A stretch of 30,065 nucleotides of DNA from Pararhodospirillum photometricum DSM 122 (GCF_000284415.1 NC_017059.1:1862428-1892492); one strand, 5' to 3'; positions 16,045 to 24,838 are shown, counted from the first letter of the stretch. Notes: generated by a model from the letters alone, not told the origin. Numbers and translations are program-made.

Positions 16045-17435
16045 GGAGACTCTCCCGTCGCGGGGGACCAGCCGCCCCCCAGGGCCTTATATAAAGCGAT
16101 CCACTGTTGGATCTGGTCACGCTGGACCGTCACCAAGGTGGTCTCGGCGCCCAGGGCATTGCGCCGTGCCTCCTCGCGGTCGAGGACGCTGGCCCCGCCG
16201 GCTCGCCAATTGCGGTCGGTGGCCTCGAAATAGGTGCGGTAGCCGGCGGCCGCCGCCTGGGCATCACCCGTGCGCCGGGTGGCGCCATCAAGGCGGACCA
16301 GGGCCTGCTCGGCCTCCTTGATGGCGGTGCGCAGGGCCTCCAGATACTTGGCGCGCTGCTGCTCGAAGGTGGCGCGGGCGCTTTCCACGGCGGCTTGGCG
16401 TTTGCCCCAGTCGAAAATCGGCAGGCTCACCGCCGGGCCAACAATCCACGAGAGCTTCAGGCCCTCCAGCGAGGTCCCCGACTTGGTGATGGACCCCGTG
16501 AGCGACACGCTAGGCAGGCGGTCGGCCTGGGCCTGACCGATCTCGGCCGAGGCGGCGGCCATCTCGCGTTCCAGCGCCGCCAGATCGGGGCGTTGGGTCA
16601 AGGTGCGCGTCGGCACCGCCGCCACGTCGAACGCCGCCGGTTGGGGCAGGACATCGGGCCCCTGGGTCAGCATTGCCCGCACCGTGGGATCGTCGAGGCC
16701 GGTCAGGGCGGCAAGGCTTTTGACCAGCACGTCGCACTCCGCTTCCTGTTGGGTCAGGGTCGCGGTGGCCGAGGCGGCTCCGGCGGCCACCAAGGCGCCG
16801 TCGGCCGGGGTGGTGAAACCGGCTGTAACGGCCACACGGGTGATGCGCGCCGTTTCGTTTTGCGAGGCGGCCTCGTCGGCATAGAGGCGGGCGAGGACCT
16901 TGCAGGCCCGGTACTGCACATAGGTATCGGCCACTTCGGCGGCCAGAGACACCCGGGCATCGTGCCAGTCGCTGACCCGGGCCTCCAGGCGGGCGCGGGC
17001 CGCTTCGGTGCCCCGGCGGACCTTGCCCCAAAGGTCAAGCTCCCACGAGGCATCCAGGCCGCCGCTGTAGGTGGTGCTAAACACCGTCTGGCCCATGGTG
17101 TCCTGGCGAGCGCGCTTGAGGGAGGCATCCCCGGTGAGGGCGGGCAGACCCTCGGCCCGATCGCTGGTCACGGTGGCCCGGGCCTTGTCGATGGCGGCCC
17201 AGGCCTGGCCCAGCGACGGGCTGTCCGCCTCGGCCTTCTCCAACAACTGCGTCAGCACCGGATCCTTGAACTGGGCCCACCAGCCGACCAAACTGACCGT
17301 GGTGCCGCCGTGGGGCAGGGGGGCCGTCCAGGTGGGCGGGACCGGGGCTTCGGGGCCGGCATAGTCCGGGCCCAGGGTGCACGCACTCACCAGTCCCAGG
17401 GCCAACAGTCCGACAAGGCGCGACGCTGCGGGCAT
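16041..17435 (-). CDS. Outer membrane efflux lipoprotein, NodT/OprM family
   Basis: A 464-aa TolC-like channel subunit. The lipoprotein signal ends in LVSAC with the lipidated Cys at residue 19, followed by TLGPDYAGPEAPVPPTW, the classic mature N-terminus of NodT-family channels. Two repeated helical hairpin halves are evident, with LDASWELDLWGKVRRGTEAARARLEA in the first and LKLSWIVGPAVSLPIFDWGKRQAAVESARATFEQQ in the second. The ATG is preceded by GAGGAAACGGAG. It is the first gene of the operon, divergent from the CpxR-like regulator with a 187-bp gap that holds a CpxR-type site. Confidence 0.94.
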   Translation of the reverse strand: MPAASRLVGLLALGLVSACTLGPDYAGPEAPVPPTWTAPLPHGGTTVSLVGWWAQFKDPVLTQLLEKAEADSPSLGQAWAAIDKARATVTSDRAEGLPALTGDASLKRARQDTMGQTVFSTTYSGGLDASWELDLWGKVRRGTEAARARLEARVSDWHDARVSLAAEVADTYVQYRACKVLARLYADEAASQNETARITRVAVTAGFTTPADGALVAAGAASATATLTQQEAECDVLVKSLAALTGLDDPTVRAMLTQGPDVLPQPAAFDVAAVPTRTLTQRPDLAALEREMAAASAEIGQAQADRLPSVSLTGSITKSGTSLEGLKLSWIVGPAVSLPIFDWGKRQAAVESARATFEQQRAKYLEALRTAIKEAEQALVRLDGATRRTGDAQAAAAGYRTYFEATDRNWRAGGASVLDREEARRNALGAETTLVTVQRDQIQQWIALYKALGGGWSPATGESP

Positions 17436-17513
17436 GATCTCCGTTTCCTCTCAGCCGATGCCGGCGATGAGCCTTAATGGTAGGGTTCCCACTGTCAAGA
17501 GAGGTCAGGGCGG

Positions 17514-17530
17514 TGTAAAGTTGTGTAAAG
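17514..17530. promoter_or_regulatory. CpxR-box-like direct repeat, GTAAA-N5-GTAAA
   Basis: TGTAAAG occurs twice with a 10-bp period (17514-17520 and 17524-17530), giving GTAAA-GTTGT-GTAAA, which exactly fits the known CpxR recognition pattern. It lies between the outer-membrane channel gene (start 17435, leftward) and the CpxR-like gene (start 17623, rightward). On the minus strand a TTGACA (17498-17493) begins 15 nt downstream of the site, so a bound regulator would stand just upstream of an RND-operon promoter. I could not find a good -10 to go with it. Confidence 0.6.
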
Positions 17531-17622
17531 ATTGTCCTCCTCTTGTCCCCAACCGCCGTCAGGCCTTGACGGACGGCCAGATCTCCATTGACAGGGCAGA
17601 ACGAACTCTCACACTCCCTCCC

Positions 17623-18324
17623 ATGCAGCACGTTCTTCTCGTCGATGATGACACCGAACTCACCGCCATGCTCGCTGAGTATCTGGCTCAGGAAAACTTC
17701 ACGGTGCGCGCCGTCGCCTCGGGCGAGGAGGGCGTGGCCGAGGCCCTGAGCGGCCTTTATGCCATCGTCGTTCTCGATGTCATGCTGCCGCGCCTGAGCG
17801 GCATTGAAACCTTGCGGCGAATTCGCAAGGAAAGCCGTATCCCGGTGCTCATGCTCACGGCGCGCGGCGATCCCATCGACCGCATCGTGGGCCTCGACCT
17901 GGGGGCCGACGACTACGTGCCCAAGCCCTGCACCCCGGGCGAACTGGTGGCGCGCCTGCGGGCCATCTTGCGCCGCAGCGGCGCCGCCGAAACGCCGGCC
18001 GGCGTGGTGGTGCAAGCCGGCAGCCTCGTGCTGTGGCCGGCCAGCCGCCGGGCCGAATGGCAGGGCCAGCCTCTGGACCTGACCGGCACCGAGTTCAGCC
18101 TGCTTGAGGTCCTAACCCGCCAAGCCGGGCGCTTGGTCAGCAAGCAAGATCTCTCCAAGCGGGCGCTCGGGCGTCCCTTGACCCCGTATGACCGCCGCAT
18201 CGACGTGCACATCAGCGCCATCCGGCAAAAGCTCGGCCAGCGCGAGGATGGGCGCTCGTGGATCCAAACAGTGCGCGGCGCCGGCTATCAACTGGTGTGC
18301 GATACCGCCCGCCCTCTCAAGTGA
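17623..18324 (+). CDS. OmpR-family response regulator, CpxR-like
   Basis: A 233-aa two-component transcription factor. The receiver domain (1-115) has the acidic pocket DDD at 8-10, the phospho-acceptor Asp52 (VVLDVMLPRLSG), Thr79 and Lys101 (YVPKPC, with Cys where Phe is common). The C-terminal winged helix includes LTGTEFSLLEVL, LSKRALGRPLTPYDRRIDVHISAIRQKL and WIQTVRGAGYQLV. The stretch LSxxxLGxxLTPxDRxIDxHIS resembles E. coli CpxR. The start ATG at 17623 is set by the receiver domain and has no good Shine-Dalgarno. No histidine kinase follows: the next 745 bp hold only repeats and remnants. It probably regulates the divergent efflux operon and itself through the GTAAA pair. Confidence 0.92.
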   Translation: MQHVLLVDDDTELTAMLAEYLAQENFTVRAVASGEEGVAEALSGLYAIVVLDVMLPRLSGIETLRRIRKESRIPVLMLTARGDPIDRIVGLDLGADDYVPKPCTPGELVARLRAILRRSGAAETPAGVVVQAGSLVLWPASRRAEWQGQPLDLTGTEFSLLEVLTRQAGRLVSKQDLSKRALGRPLTPYDRRIDVHISAIRQKLGQREDGRSWIQTVRGAGYQLVCDTARPLK

Positions 18325-18325
18325 T

Positions 18326-18405
18326 CGAGGGGTCTGGGGAGGCCGCGCCTCCCCAGCCTTTCTTTTTTTTAAGGCTGGGGAGGCGCGGCCTCCCCAGACC
18401 CCTCG
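18326..18405. repeat. Inverted pair of family-1 repeats, 35-nt perfect arms
   Basis: Arms 18326-18360 and 18371-18405 are exact reverse complements with a 10-nt loop (TC plus eight T). Each arm is itself a hairpin (10-bp stem, CGC or GCG loop). The first arm followed by the T run is a convincing terminator for the response-regulator gene, whose stop ends 1 nt before the arm. A transcript reading through could instead form one 35-bp duplex. Confidence 0.9.
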
Positions 18406-18487
18406 GTTCCTTTTGAGGCTGCCTCTTGCCTCGGTGTGTGCCCCCCGTATGCTGGAGCACTTTTTTTTGATCAAAGGAGGGGGTTGG

Positions 18488-18538
18488 ATGAAGCGGCGTG
18501 ATTTTTCTGGCGGCGGCCTCGGCCGGTACCGCCGTTGG
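18488..18538 (+). pseudogene. Frameshifted and truncated N-terminus of a Tat-exported protein
   Basis: AAAGGAGGGGG, a very strong ribosome binding site, precedes ATG at 18488, which encodes MKRRDF. One nucleotide out of frame, the sequence continues as LAAASAGTAVG. Joined, MKRRDF-LAAASAGTAVG is a textbook twin-arginine signal start (RRxFL plus a small hydrophobic core). The frame breaks in a run of five T where four would keep it. Seventeen codons in, the sequence changes abruptly into a family-1 repeat at 18539 and nothing protein-like follows. The identity of the lost protein, perhaps a binding protein or periplasmic enzyme, cannot be told. A sequencing error could explain the frameshift but not the truncation. 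Confidence 0.5.
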
Positions 18539-18638
18539 AAGGCTGGGGAGGCGGGCCGTCCCCAGTTACCCGTCCGCCCTTTCGTGGGACGGAACGCCGG
18601 GAAACGAGGGGTCTGGGGAGGCCCGCCTCCCCAGCCTT
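18539..18638. repeat. Second inverted pair of family-1 repeats (one copy degenerate)
   Basis: A reverse-orientation copy (18539-18574) has an inserted base in its stem and an altered flank. A forward copy (18605-18638) is perfect (stem 18613-18622 with 18625-18634, loop CC). The two share the GG/CC loop, which differs from the CGC and TT/AA loops of other pairs. The first 19 nt of the left copy match the reverse complement of the right copy. Confidence 0.75.
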
Positions 18639-18935
18639 CTCTTCATCGGGAAAAACTCGAGAAACAGACGCCCTTTATCCTTGGAAGAATTATCCCCAAG
18701 GCATTTCTGGAGAGCCTCGGAAGTATTCCGCTTGCTCAATCCTTCCTATTCATGTATCCAGAAACAGTCTGGAAACACAAATTCTCGGTGCTGCCTAAAA
18801 AAACACCAAGAGAGAGGCAACTTTAAGTTATTGTCTTCTTTAATTTTTTAATGATAGGGAGGCTGCATTTGTTTAACCCAATGATTGTTTTGGTGTAATT
18901 TTTTGCAGTGCGCACTCCCCACCTGAACATGGAAG

Positions 18936-18951
18936 TGGCATCTATCGCGCA
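18936..18951 (+). promoter_or_regulatory. Candidate sigma-54 promoter for urtA
   Basis: TGGCAT-CTATC-GCGCA keeps the GG and GC dinucleotides at the 10-nt spacing required for RpoN promoters, although the TT before GC is replaced by GC. It would start transcription near 18962, about 108 nt before the urtA ATG. A perfect 10-bp palindrome AGTGCGCACT (18907-18916) lies 20 nt upstream and could be an operator. Nitrogen control through NtrC/RpoN is common for urea uptake genes. I found no convincing NtrC sites. Confidence 0.35.
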
Positions 18952-19069
18952 AGGAAAAGGTCGGGCGGCCGGGCTTTTTGGAAAATTCTTTGTGATTCAA
19001 GGGGCGGGGTTCTTTGGCCCGCGTCTTGCTATCCCCCTGGCATCGTCAATGTCTCACGGGGGATGTTCC

Positions 19070-20350
19070 ATGAAGTTCATTCGGTCGCTGGGGGCGGGTC
19101 TGCTGGCCGCCGCTTCGTTGCTGCCCTTCACCCTTGCCCACGCCGACGACGGGGTGATCAAGGTTGGCGTCTTGCATTCGCTGTCCGGCACCATGGCGAT
19201 TTCCGAGACCACGCTGAAGGACACCGTCCTGATGATGGTCGATGACCTCAACAAGAAGGGCGGTCTGCTCGGCAAGAAGGTCGAGGCCGTGGTGGTCGAT
19301 CCGGCCTCCAACTGGCCGCTGTTCGCCGAAAAAGCCCGCGAGCTTCTGGAAAAAGACAAGGTAGCCGCTGTGTTCGGCTGCTGGACCTCGGTGTCGCGCA
19401 AGTCGGTGCTGCCAGTGTTCGAGCAGATGAACGGCTTGCTGTTCTACCCTGTGCAGTACGAGGGCGAGGAAAGCTCGCGCAATGTGTTCTATACCGGCGC
19501 TGCCCCCAACCAGCAGGCCATCCCGGCCGTCGATTACCTGATGAGCGAGGACGGCGGCGCGGTGAAGCGCTGGGTCCTGGCCGGCACCGACTACGTCTAT
19601 CCCCGCACCACCAACAAGATCCTGGAAGCCTACCTGAAGGCCAAGGGCGTGGCGCCGGAAGATATCATGGTCAACTACACGCCGTTCGGTCACAGCGACT
19701 GGCAGACCATTGTTGGCAACATCAAGAAGTTCGCCGCCGAGGGCAAGAAGACCGCCGTGGTCTCGACCATCAACGGCGACGCCAACGTGCCTTTCTATAA
19801 GGAACTGGCCAACCAGGGCATCAAGGCTGACGATATCCCGGTGGTTGCCTTCTCGGTCGGCGAGGAAGAACTGGCCGGTATCGACACCAAGAATCTGGTC
19901 GGCCACCTCGCCGCCTGGAACTACTTCGAGTCGGTCAAGACCCCCGAAAACGACGCCTTCATCGCCCAGTGGCACGACTTCACCAAGAACCCGAAGCGCG
20001 TGACCAATGACCCGATGGAAGCCACCTACATCGGCTTCAAGATGTGGACCCAGGCCGTGCGTCAGGCCGGCACAGTGGACGTGGACGCGGTGCGTCAGGC
20101 CATGTACGGCCAGCAGGTCAAGAACCTGACCGGCGGCGTGGCGGTGATGAACACCAACCATCACCTCTCCAAGCCGGTGTTCATCGGCGAGATCCAGGCC
20201 GATGGCCAGATCCAGACCGTGTGGAAGACCAAGGGCGTCATCAAGGCCGACGCCTGGAGCCCCTACATCCCCGAAAGCGCCAAGCTGAAGGCCGATTGGA
20301 CCTACCCCTGGGTCTGCGGCAACTGCGCGGAAGCCAAGTTCAAGGACTAA
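19070..20350 (+). CDS. urtA: Urea ABC transporter, periplasmic substrate-binding protein
   Basis: A 426-aa type-I binding protein of the branched-chain amino acid/urea/amide family. A Sec signal peptide (MKFIRSLGAGLLAAASLLPFTLAHA) is cut after about residue 25. The mature protein starts DDGVIKVGVLHSLSGTMAISE, and UrtA hallmarks follow: VVVDPASNWPLFAEKARELL, VFGCWTSVSRKSVLPVFE, LLFYPVQYEGEESSRNVFYTGAAPNQQAIPAV, and a C-terminal DWTYPWVCGNC. The start ATG at 19070 has GGGGGA upstream; the frame is open from 18908 but only this start gives the signal peptide. It is the first gene of urtABCDE and is followed by a 9-bp GC hairpin before urtB. Confidence 0.96.
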   Translation: MKFIRSLGAGLLAAASLLPFTLAHADDGVIKVGVLHSLSGTMAISETTLKDTVLMMVDDLNKKGGLLGKKVEAVVVDPASNWPLFAEKARELLEKDKVAAVFGCWTSVSRKSVLPVFEQMNGLLFYPVQYEGEESSRNVFYTGAAPNQQAIPAVDYLMSEDGGAVKRWVLAGTDYVYPRTTNKILEAYLKAKGVAPEDIMVNYTPFGHSDWQTIVGNIKKFAAEGKKTAVVSTINGDANVPFYKELANQGIKADDIPVVAFSVGEEELAGIDTKNLVGHLAAWNYFESVKTPENDAFIAQWHDFTKNPKRVTNDPMEATYIGFKMWTQAVRQAGTVDVDAVRQAMYGQQVKNLTGGVAVMNTNHHLSKPVFIGEIQADGQIQTVWKTKGVIKADAWSPYIPESAKLKADWTYPWVCGNCAEAKFKD

Positions 20351-20362
20351 ACCGCCGTCGTG

Positions 20363-20388
20363 CCGGGTCCCTGCGCGCGGGGACCCGG
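20363..20388 (+). other. Intergenic hairpin between urtA and urtB
   Basis: CCGGGTCCC (20363-20371) pairs perfectly with GGGACCCGG (20380-20388) across an 8-nt loop. No T run follows, so it is not a full terminator. Such a stem after a binding-protein gene usually protects the upstream message from 3' exonucleases and lets more binding protein be made than permease; that role is inferred here. It is unrelated to the two repeat families. Confidence 0.65.
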
Positions 20389-20422
20389 TGTCCTGCCGTT
20401 TTCCCCGAGCAAGGGGGGTGTC

Positions 20423-22000
20423 ATGCTCAAGCTGGTCCTGGTCGTGCTGGCCCTGCTGGTTGGATCTCCGGCCTTTGCCGACGACTATGCCGACGCCGTG
20501 CGCGCGCTCAATGCCGACGGCTTCTCCCAAAAAATCAACGCCGTCGAGGCTCTGGCCGCCCTTGGGGATGGCCGGGCCGCCGTTGTGCTCGATGCCATGG
20601 CCGAGGGCCGCCTGCGTGCCACGCCCGACGGTGCCTTGATCGTGGACCAGGGCGGCCAAACCCTGGACGCCCTGACCCTGAGCCCGACCGCCCCGGTCGA
20701 GGCCCAGCCGCTGACCGTCAATAACCGGCTGCGCGGGGTTCTGCGCGCCGCCTCGGCCCGCCTGGGCCTGATGAGCCCCGACCCCGAGATCCGCCGCCGC
20801 GCCGCCCAGGCAGCCCAAGCCACCCCCGATCCAACCGCCACCGACCTCCTGCGCCGCGCTCTCGCCGCCGAGACCGAACCCGCCATCCGCGCCCTCTTGC
20901 AAGAAGCCGTGGCCTTTGCCGATCTAGCGGCGCCCGCTCCCGAACAGCGGCTGGCCGCCATCAAGGCGCTCGAAGACTCCTCCGATCCCAAGGCGCGGGG
21001 CGCTTTGCGCCGTGTGCTGGACACCGAGACCGATGCCAGCGTCAAGGCCGCCGCCGAGGAAGCGGTACGGGCCATGGACCTGCGCCTGACCCTGATCTCG
21101 ATCGGCGCCAACGTGTTCCAGGGCTTGAGCCTGGGCAGTGTCCTGCTGCTGGCCGCCATTGGCCTCGCCGTGACCTTCGGGGTGATGGGCGTCATCAACA
21201 TGGCGCACGGCGAGATGATCATGCTGGGCGCCTATACCACCTTCGTCGTTCAGGAGGTCTTTCGTGCTCTGCTGCCGCCGGCCTTCGAGGGCTTTTATCT
21301 GGTGGTCGCCGTGCCCGTGGCCTTTGTCGTCACCTTCCTGGTCGGCGTGGTGCTGGAGCGCTCGGTCATTCGCTTTCTCTACGGCCGGCCGCTCGAAACC
21401 ATGCTGGCGACCTGGGGCTTGTCCCTGATCTTGCAGCAGGTGGTCCGCACCTTGTTCGGGGCGAGCAACCGCGAAGTCTCCAACCCGGCCTGGATGACCG
21501 GAGGCCTGGACCTGGCCGGGGGCTTTACCTTGACCTACAACCGCCTCGTCATCATCGTGTTTTGCTTTGCCGTGCTGGCCGCCCTGGCCGCCCTCCTGCG
21601 CTGGTCGCGCTTTGGCCTGTTCATGCGCGCTGTCACCCAAAACCGCTCGATGGCCTCGGCCATGGGCATTCCCACCGGCCGGGTTGATGCCGCAACCTTT
21701 GGCTTGGGCTCGGGCATTGCCGGCATTGCCGGGGTCGCGCTCAGTCAGATCGGCAACGTCAGCCCCAACCTTGGCCAGGGCTATATCGTCGATTCCTTCA
21801 TGGTCGTGGTGTTCGGCGGGGTCGGTTCCCTGTGGGGCACCTTGGTCGGCGCCTTGTCGCTGGGCCTCGTCAACAAGCTCCTGGAACCCTATGCCGGCGC
21901 CATGCTGGGCAAGATCCTGGTGCTCGTCTTCATCATCTTGTTCATCCAAAAACGTCCACGCGGTCTCTTCGCCCTGAAGGGCCGCATGGTGGATCAGTGA
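20423..22000 (+). CDS. urtB: Urea ABC transporter permease UrtB
   Basis: A 525-aa protein with two parts, as usual for UrtB. A signal peptide (MLKLVLVVLALLVGSPAFA) leads a periplasmic, HEAT-like helical region of about 200 residues, with repeats such as INAVEALAALGDGRAAVVLDAMAEG and AAIKALEDSSDPKARGALRRVL. A LivH-type permease of about 295 residues follows from about residue 230 (QGLSLGSVLLLAAIGLAVTFGVMGVINMAHGEMIMLGAYTTF), with RAVTQNRSMASAMGI at the ATPase-coupling loop. The ATG at 20423 has AAGGGGGG upstream. urtC begins 11 nt after the stop. Confidence 0.95.
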   Translation: MLKLVLVVLALLVGSPAFADDYADAVRALNADGFSQKINAVEALAALGDGRAAVVLDAMAEGRLRATPDGALIVDQGGQTLDALTLSPTAPVEAQPLTVNNRLRGVLRAASARLGLMSPDPEIRRRAAQAAQATPDPTATDLLRRALAAETEPAIRALLQEAVAFADLAAPAPEQRLAAIKALEDSSDPKARGALRRVLDTETDASVKAAAEEAVRAMDLRLTLISIGANVFQGLSLGSVLLLAAIGLAVTFGVMGVINMAHGEMIMLGAYTTFVVQEVFRALLPPAFEGFYLVVAVPVAFVVTFLVGVVLERSVIRFLYGRPLETMLATWGLSLILQQVVRTLFGASNREVSNPAWMTGGLDLAGGFTLTYNRLVIIVFCFAVLAALAALLRWSRFGLFMRAVTQNRSMASAMGIPTGRVDAATFGLGSGIAGIAGVALSQIGNVSPNLGQGYIVDSFMVVVFGGVGSLWGTLVGALSLGLVNKLLEPYAGAMLGKILVLVFIILFIQKRPRGLFALKGRMVDQ

Positions 22001-22011
22001 CGGGGGCCGCC

Positions 22012-23113
22012 ATGATCTCTTCAACCGTTGGCGCGCGTCCCGTGCTGCTGGGCCTGGGGCTGGGGGCCCTGGTGTTCCTGGTTCTGGTGCCCGCCCTCAA
22101 TCTCCTGGTGCCCGAAACCTCGGTGTTTCACGTGCCCAACTACGTGATCACCGTGCTCGGCAAGTACCTGTGCTATGCTATCCTGGCCCTCGCCATGGAT
22201 CTGGTGTGGGGCTATTGCGGCGTGCTCTCCTTAGGCCACGGCGCCTTTTTTGCCCTGGGCGGCTATGCCATCGGCATGACCATGATGCGGGCCATCGGCG
22301 CGCGCGGGGTCTATGGCAACCCTGATCTCCCCGACTTTATGGTCTTCCTCAATTGGTCCGAACTGCCCTGGTACTGGCTGGGCTTCGATCACTTTTGGTT
22401 TGCCGCCCTCATGGCCCTGGTGGTGCCGGGGGTTCTGGCCTTTGTCTTCGGTGGTTTGGCTTTTCGCTCGCGCATTACCGGGGTGTATCTGTCGATCATC
22501 ACCCAGGCCATGACCTTTGCCCTGATGCTGGCCTTTTTCCGCAACGAGATGGGCTTTGGCGGCAACAACGGGCTCACCGACTTCAAGGACATCCTGGGCT
22601 TTGATCTCGCCCGCCCGGAAACCAAGATGGGCCTTTACCTCGTCTCGGCCGTGGCCTTGGGGCTGGCTTTCCTGGTGGCGCGGTTGGTGGTGCGCTCCAA
22701 ACTGGGCCGGGTCATGGTCGCGGTGCGCGACGCCGAAAGCCGGGTGCGTTTTCTCGGCTACTCACCGGCCCGCGTGAAGCTGTTTGTCTTCGTGCTCTCG
22801 GCGGTGATGGCCGGGCTGGCCGGGGCGCTCTATGTGCCGCAGGTCGGCATCATCAACCCTTCCGAGTTCTCGCCGGCCAACTCCATCGAAATCGCCATCT
22901 GGGTCGCGGTCGGCGGGCGCGGCACCCTGGTCGGGGCCTTGGTTGGCGCGTTTGCCGTCAACGGTGCCAAGACCTGGCTGACCGGTGCCGCCCCCGATCT
23001 TTGGTTGTTCTTCCTCGGCGCCTTGTTCATCGCCGTCACCTTGGGCATGCCGCGCGGCATCGTCGGGGTGTGGAGCGATGTCCGCCGCCGCTTTGGGGTG
23101 AAGGAGTCCGGCC

Positions 23114-23124
<11 letters not shown>
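22012..23124 (+). CDS. urtC: Urea ABC transporter permease UrtC
   Basis: A 370-aa LivM-type inner-membrane permease that pairs with UrtB. About eight to ten membrane helices are visible, with the family segment YAILALAMDLVWGYCGVLSLGHGAFFALGGYAIGM near residue 57. The coupling segment VAVRDAESRVRFLGYSPARVKLFVFVLSAVMAGLAGALYVPQVGIINPSEFSPANSIE is toward the C-terminus. The ATG at 22012 follows CGGGGG. The end overlaps the urtD start by 11 nt, indicating coupled translation. Confidence 0.95.
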
Positions 23125-23915
<791 letters not shown>

Positions 23916-23920
<5 letters not shown>

Positions 23921-24047
23921 CGCGGGGCTGCCACTGGTTTGGTAACGCGGGGCTGCCGCCCCGGGCCCCGCCTGGGGCGATGCCCCAGACCCCCTTTTTT
24001 TCTTTCATGGTCCAAAAATCAAAGGGGGTCCTGGGGCATCGCCCCAG
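23916..24047. repeat. Family-2 repeat with 17-nt direct duplication and inverted half copy
   Basis: GGTAACGCGGGGCTGCC occurs at 23916-23932 and 23941-23957. The second copy continues as a full family-2 element (GCCCCGGGCCCCGC, then CTGGGGC-GAT-GCCCCAG and ACCCCC) ending in a T run at 23994-24001. From 24021 to 24047 the end of the element returns inverted (AAAGGGGGTC, then CTGGGGC-ATC-GCCCCAG), giving about 26-nt complementary arms separated by about 20 nt. Hairpin plus T run could partly terminate transcription between urtD and urtE. Confidence 0.75.
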
Positions 24048-24110
24048 AAAAATCGGGCGCCAGCCCGCCCCCTTCCCAAGCACAGCCAACACCGGAGACC
24101 GGCACCCGCC

Positions 24111-24821
24111 ATGCTCGAGATCAAGGACATCACCCTGTTCTACGGCGCGAGCCAAGCCCTGCGCGGCGTCTCGTTGAGCGCGCCTCCCGCTGGCGTCACC
24201 TGCGTCTTGGGACGCAACGGGGTCGGCAAGACCAGCCTGATGCGGGCCATCCTCGGCCTTCAGACGGTACGCGATGGCGCGATCGTGTGGGAGGGCGAGG
24301 ACATCACCCGCCTTTCGCCTTACGAGCGGGCGCGGCGCGGCCTGGGCTTCGTGCCTCAGGGTCGCGAGATCTTCACCCGTCTCAGCGTGCGCGAAAACCT
24401 GGAGACCGGCTTTGCTCCCCTGCCCAGGGCCAAGCGCACCATTCCCGAGGAGATCTTCACCCTCTTTCCGGTACTCAAGACCATGCTCGGGCGTCGGGGC
24501 GGCGATCTCTCGGGCGGCCAACAGCAACAGTTGGCCATCGCCCGCGCCTTGGTGACCCGCCCGCGCCTCCTGATCCTTGATGAACCAACCGAAGGCATCC
24601 AGCCCTCGATCATCAAGGACATCGGTCGAGTCATCCGCCTGCTGGCCGAGGGTCAGCTCACCGAGTGGGGGCCGCTAACGGTGGTGTTGGTCGAGCAATA
24701 CTTTGACTTCGCTCGGGACCTGGCCGACCATTTCGCGGTGATGGACCGGGGCGAGGTGGTCCTGGCCGGGGCCGCCGCCGCCATGGTGGAGGACCAAGTG
24801 CGGCCGTATCTGACCGTTTAG
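24111..24821 (+). CDS. urtE: Urea ABC transporter ATP-binding protein UrtE
   Basis: A 236-aa LivF-type ATPase, the partner of UrtD. It has Walker A GRNGVGKT (34-41), signature LSGGQQQQLAIARAL, Walker B LLILDEPTEGIQPSI and VVLVEQYFDFA with Gln rather than His after the Glu, as in many LivF/UrtE proteins. The IKDIGRVIRLLAEGQLTEWGPLTVVLVEQYFDFARDLAD stretch is typical of UrtE. The ATG at 24111 has only a weak Shine-Dalgarno (GGAGACCGG). Unlike the tightly packed urtBCD, it is separated from urtD by 190 bp of repeat sequence, so its expression may be reduced. Confidence 0.95.
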   Translation: MLEIKDITLFYGASQALRGVSLSAPPAGVTCVLGRNGVGKTSLMRAILGLQTVRDGAIVWEGEDITRLSPYERARRGLGFVPQGREIFTRLSVRENLETGFAPLPRAKRTIPEEIFTLFPVLKTMLGRRGGDLSGGQQQQLAIARALVTRPRLLILDEPTEGIQPSIIKDIGRVIRLLAEGQLTEWGPLTVVLVEQYFDFARDLADHFAVMDRGEVVLAGAAAAMVEDQVRPYLTV

Positions 24822-24838
24822 AGGCCGGATAAAAAAGT

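Larger units (their letters stand above)
18325..19069. other. 745-bp region without an intact gene, upstream of urtA
   Basis: From left to right it holds the perfect inverted repeat pair, a broken Tat-signal gene start (18488-18538), a second inverted repeat pair (18539-18638), and about 270 bp of AT-richer sequence with short inverted repeats (CCTTGG at 18679 with CCAAGG at 18696; CGGAA-GTA-TTCCG near 18717). The last part is the presumed urtA promoter region. Frames open across the repeats, such as the one from 18488 to 18826, are mostly translated repeat and show no protein family. Confidence 0.6.

Noticed and set aside
17470..17498. A complete sigma-70 promoter for the efflux operon starting from TTGACA (17498-17493, minus strand).
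   Set aside because: At 16-18 bp spacing the -10 candidates (AAGGCT and neighbours) are poor; only the -35-like hexamer is noted.
18188..18851. Frames of 117-212 codons across the repeats between the regulator and urtA.
   Set aside because: Most of their length is translated repeat (RGVWGGRASPAF, KAGEARPPQTPR), open because the repeat has no stops. Only the short Tat-signal start looks like former coding sequence.
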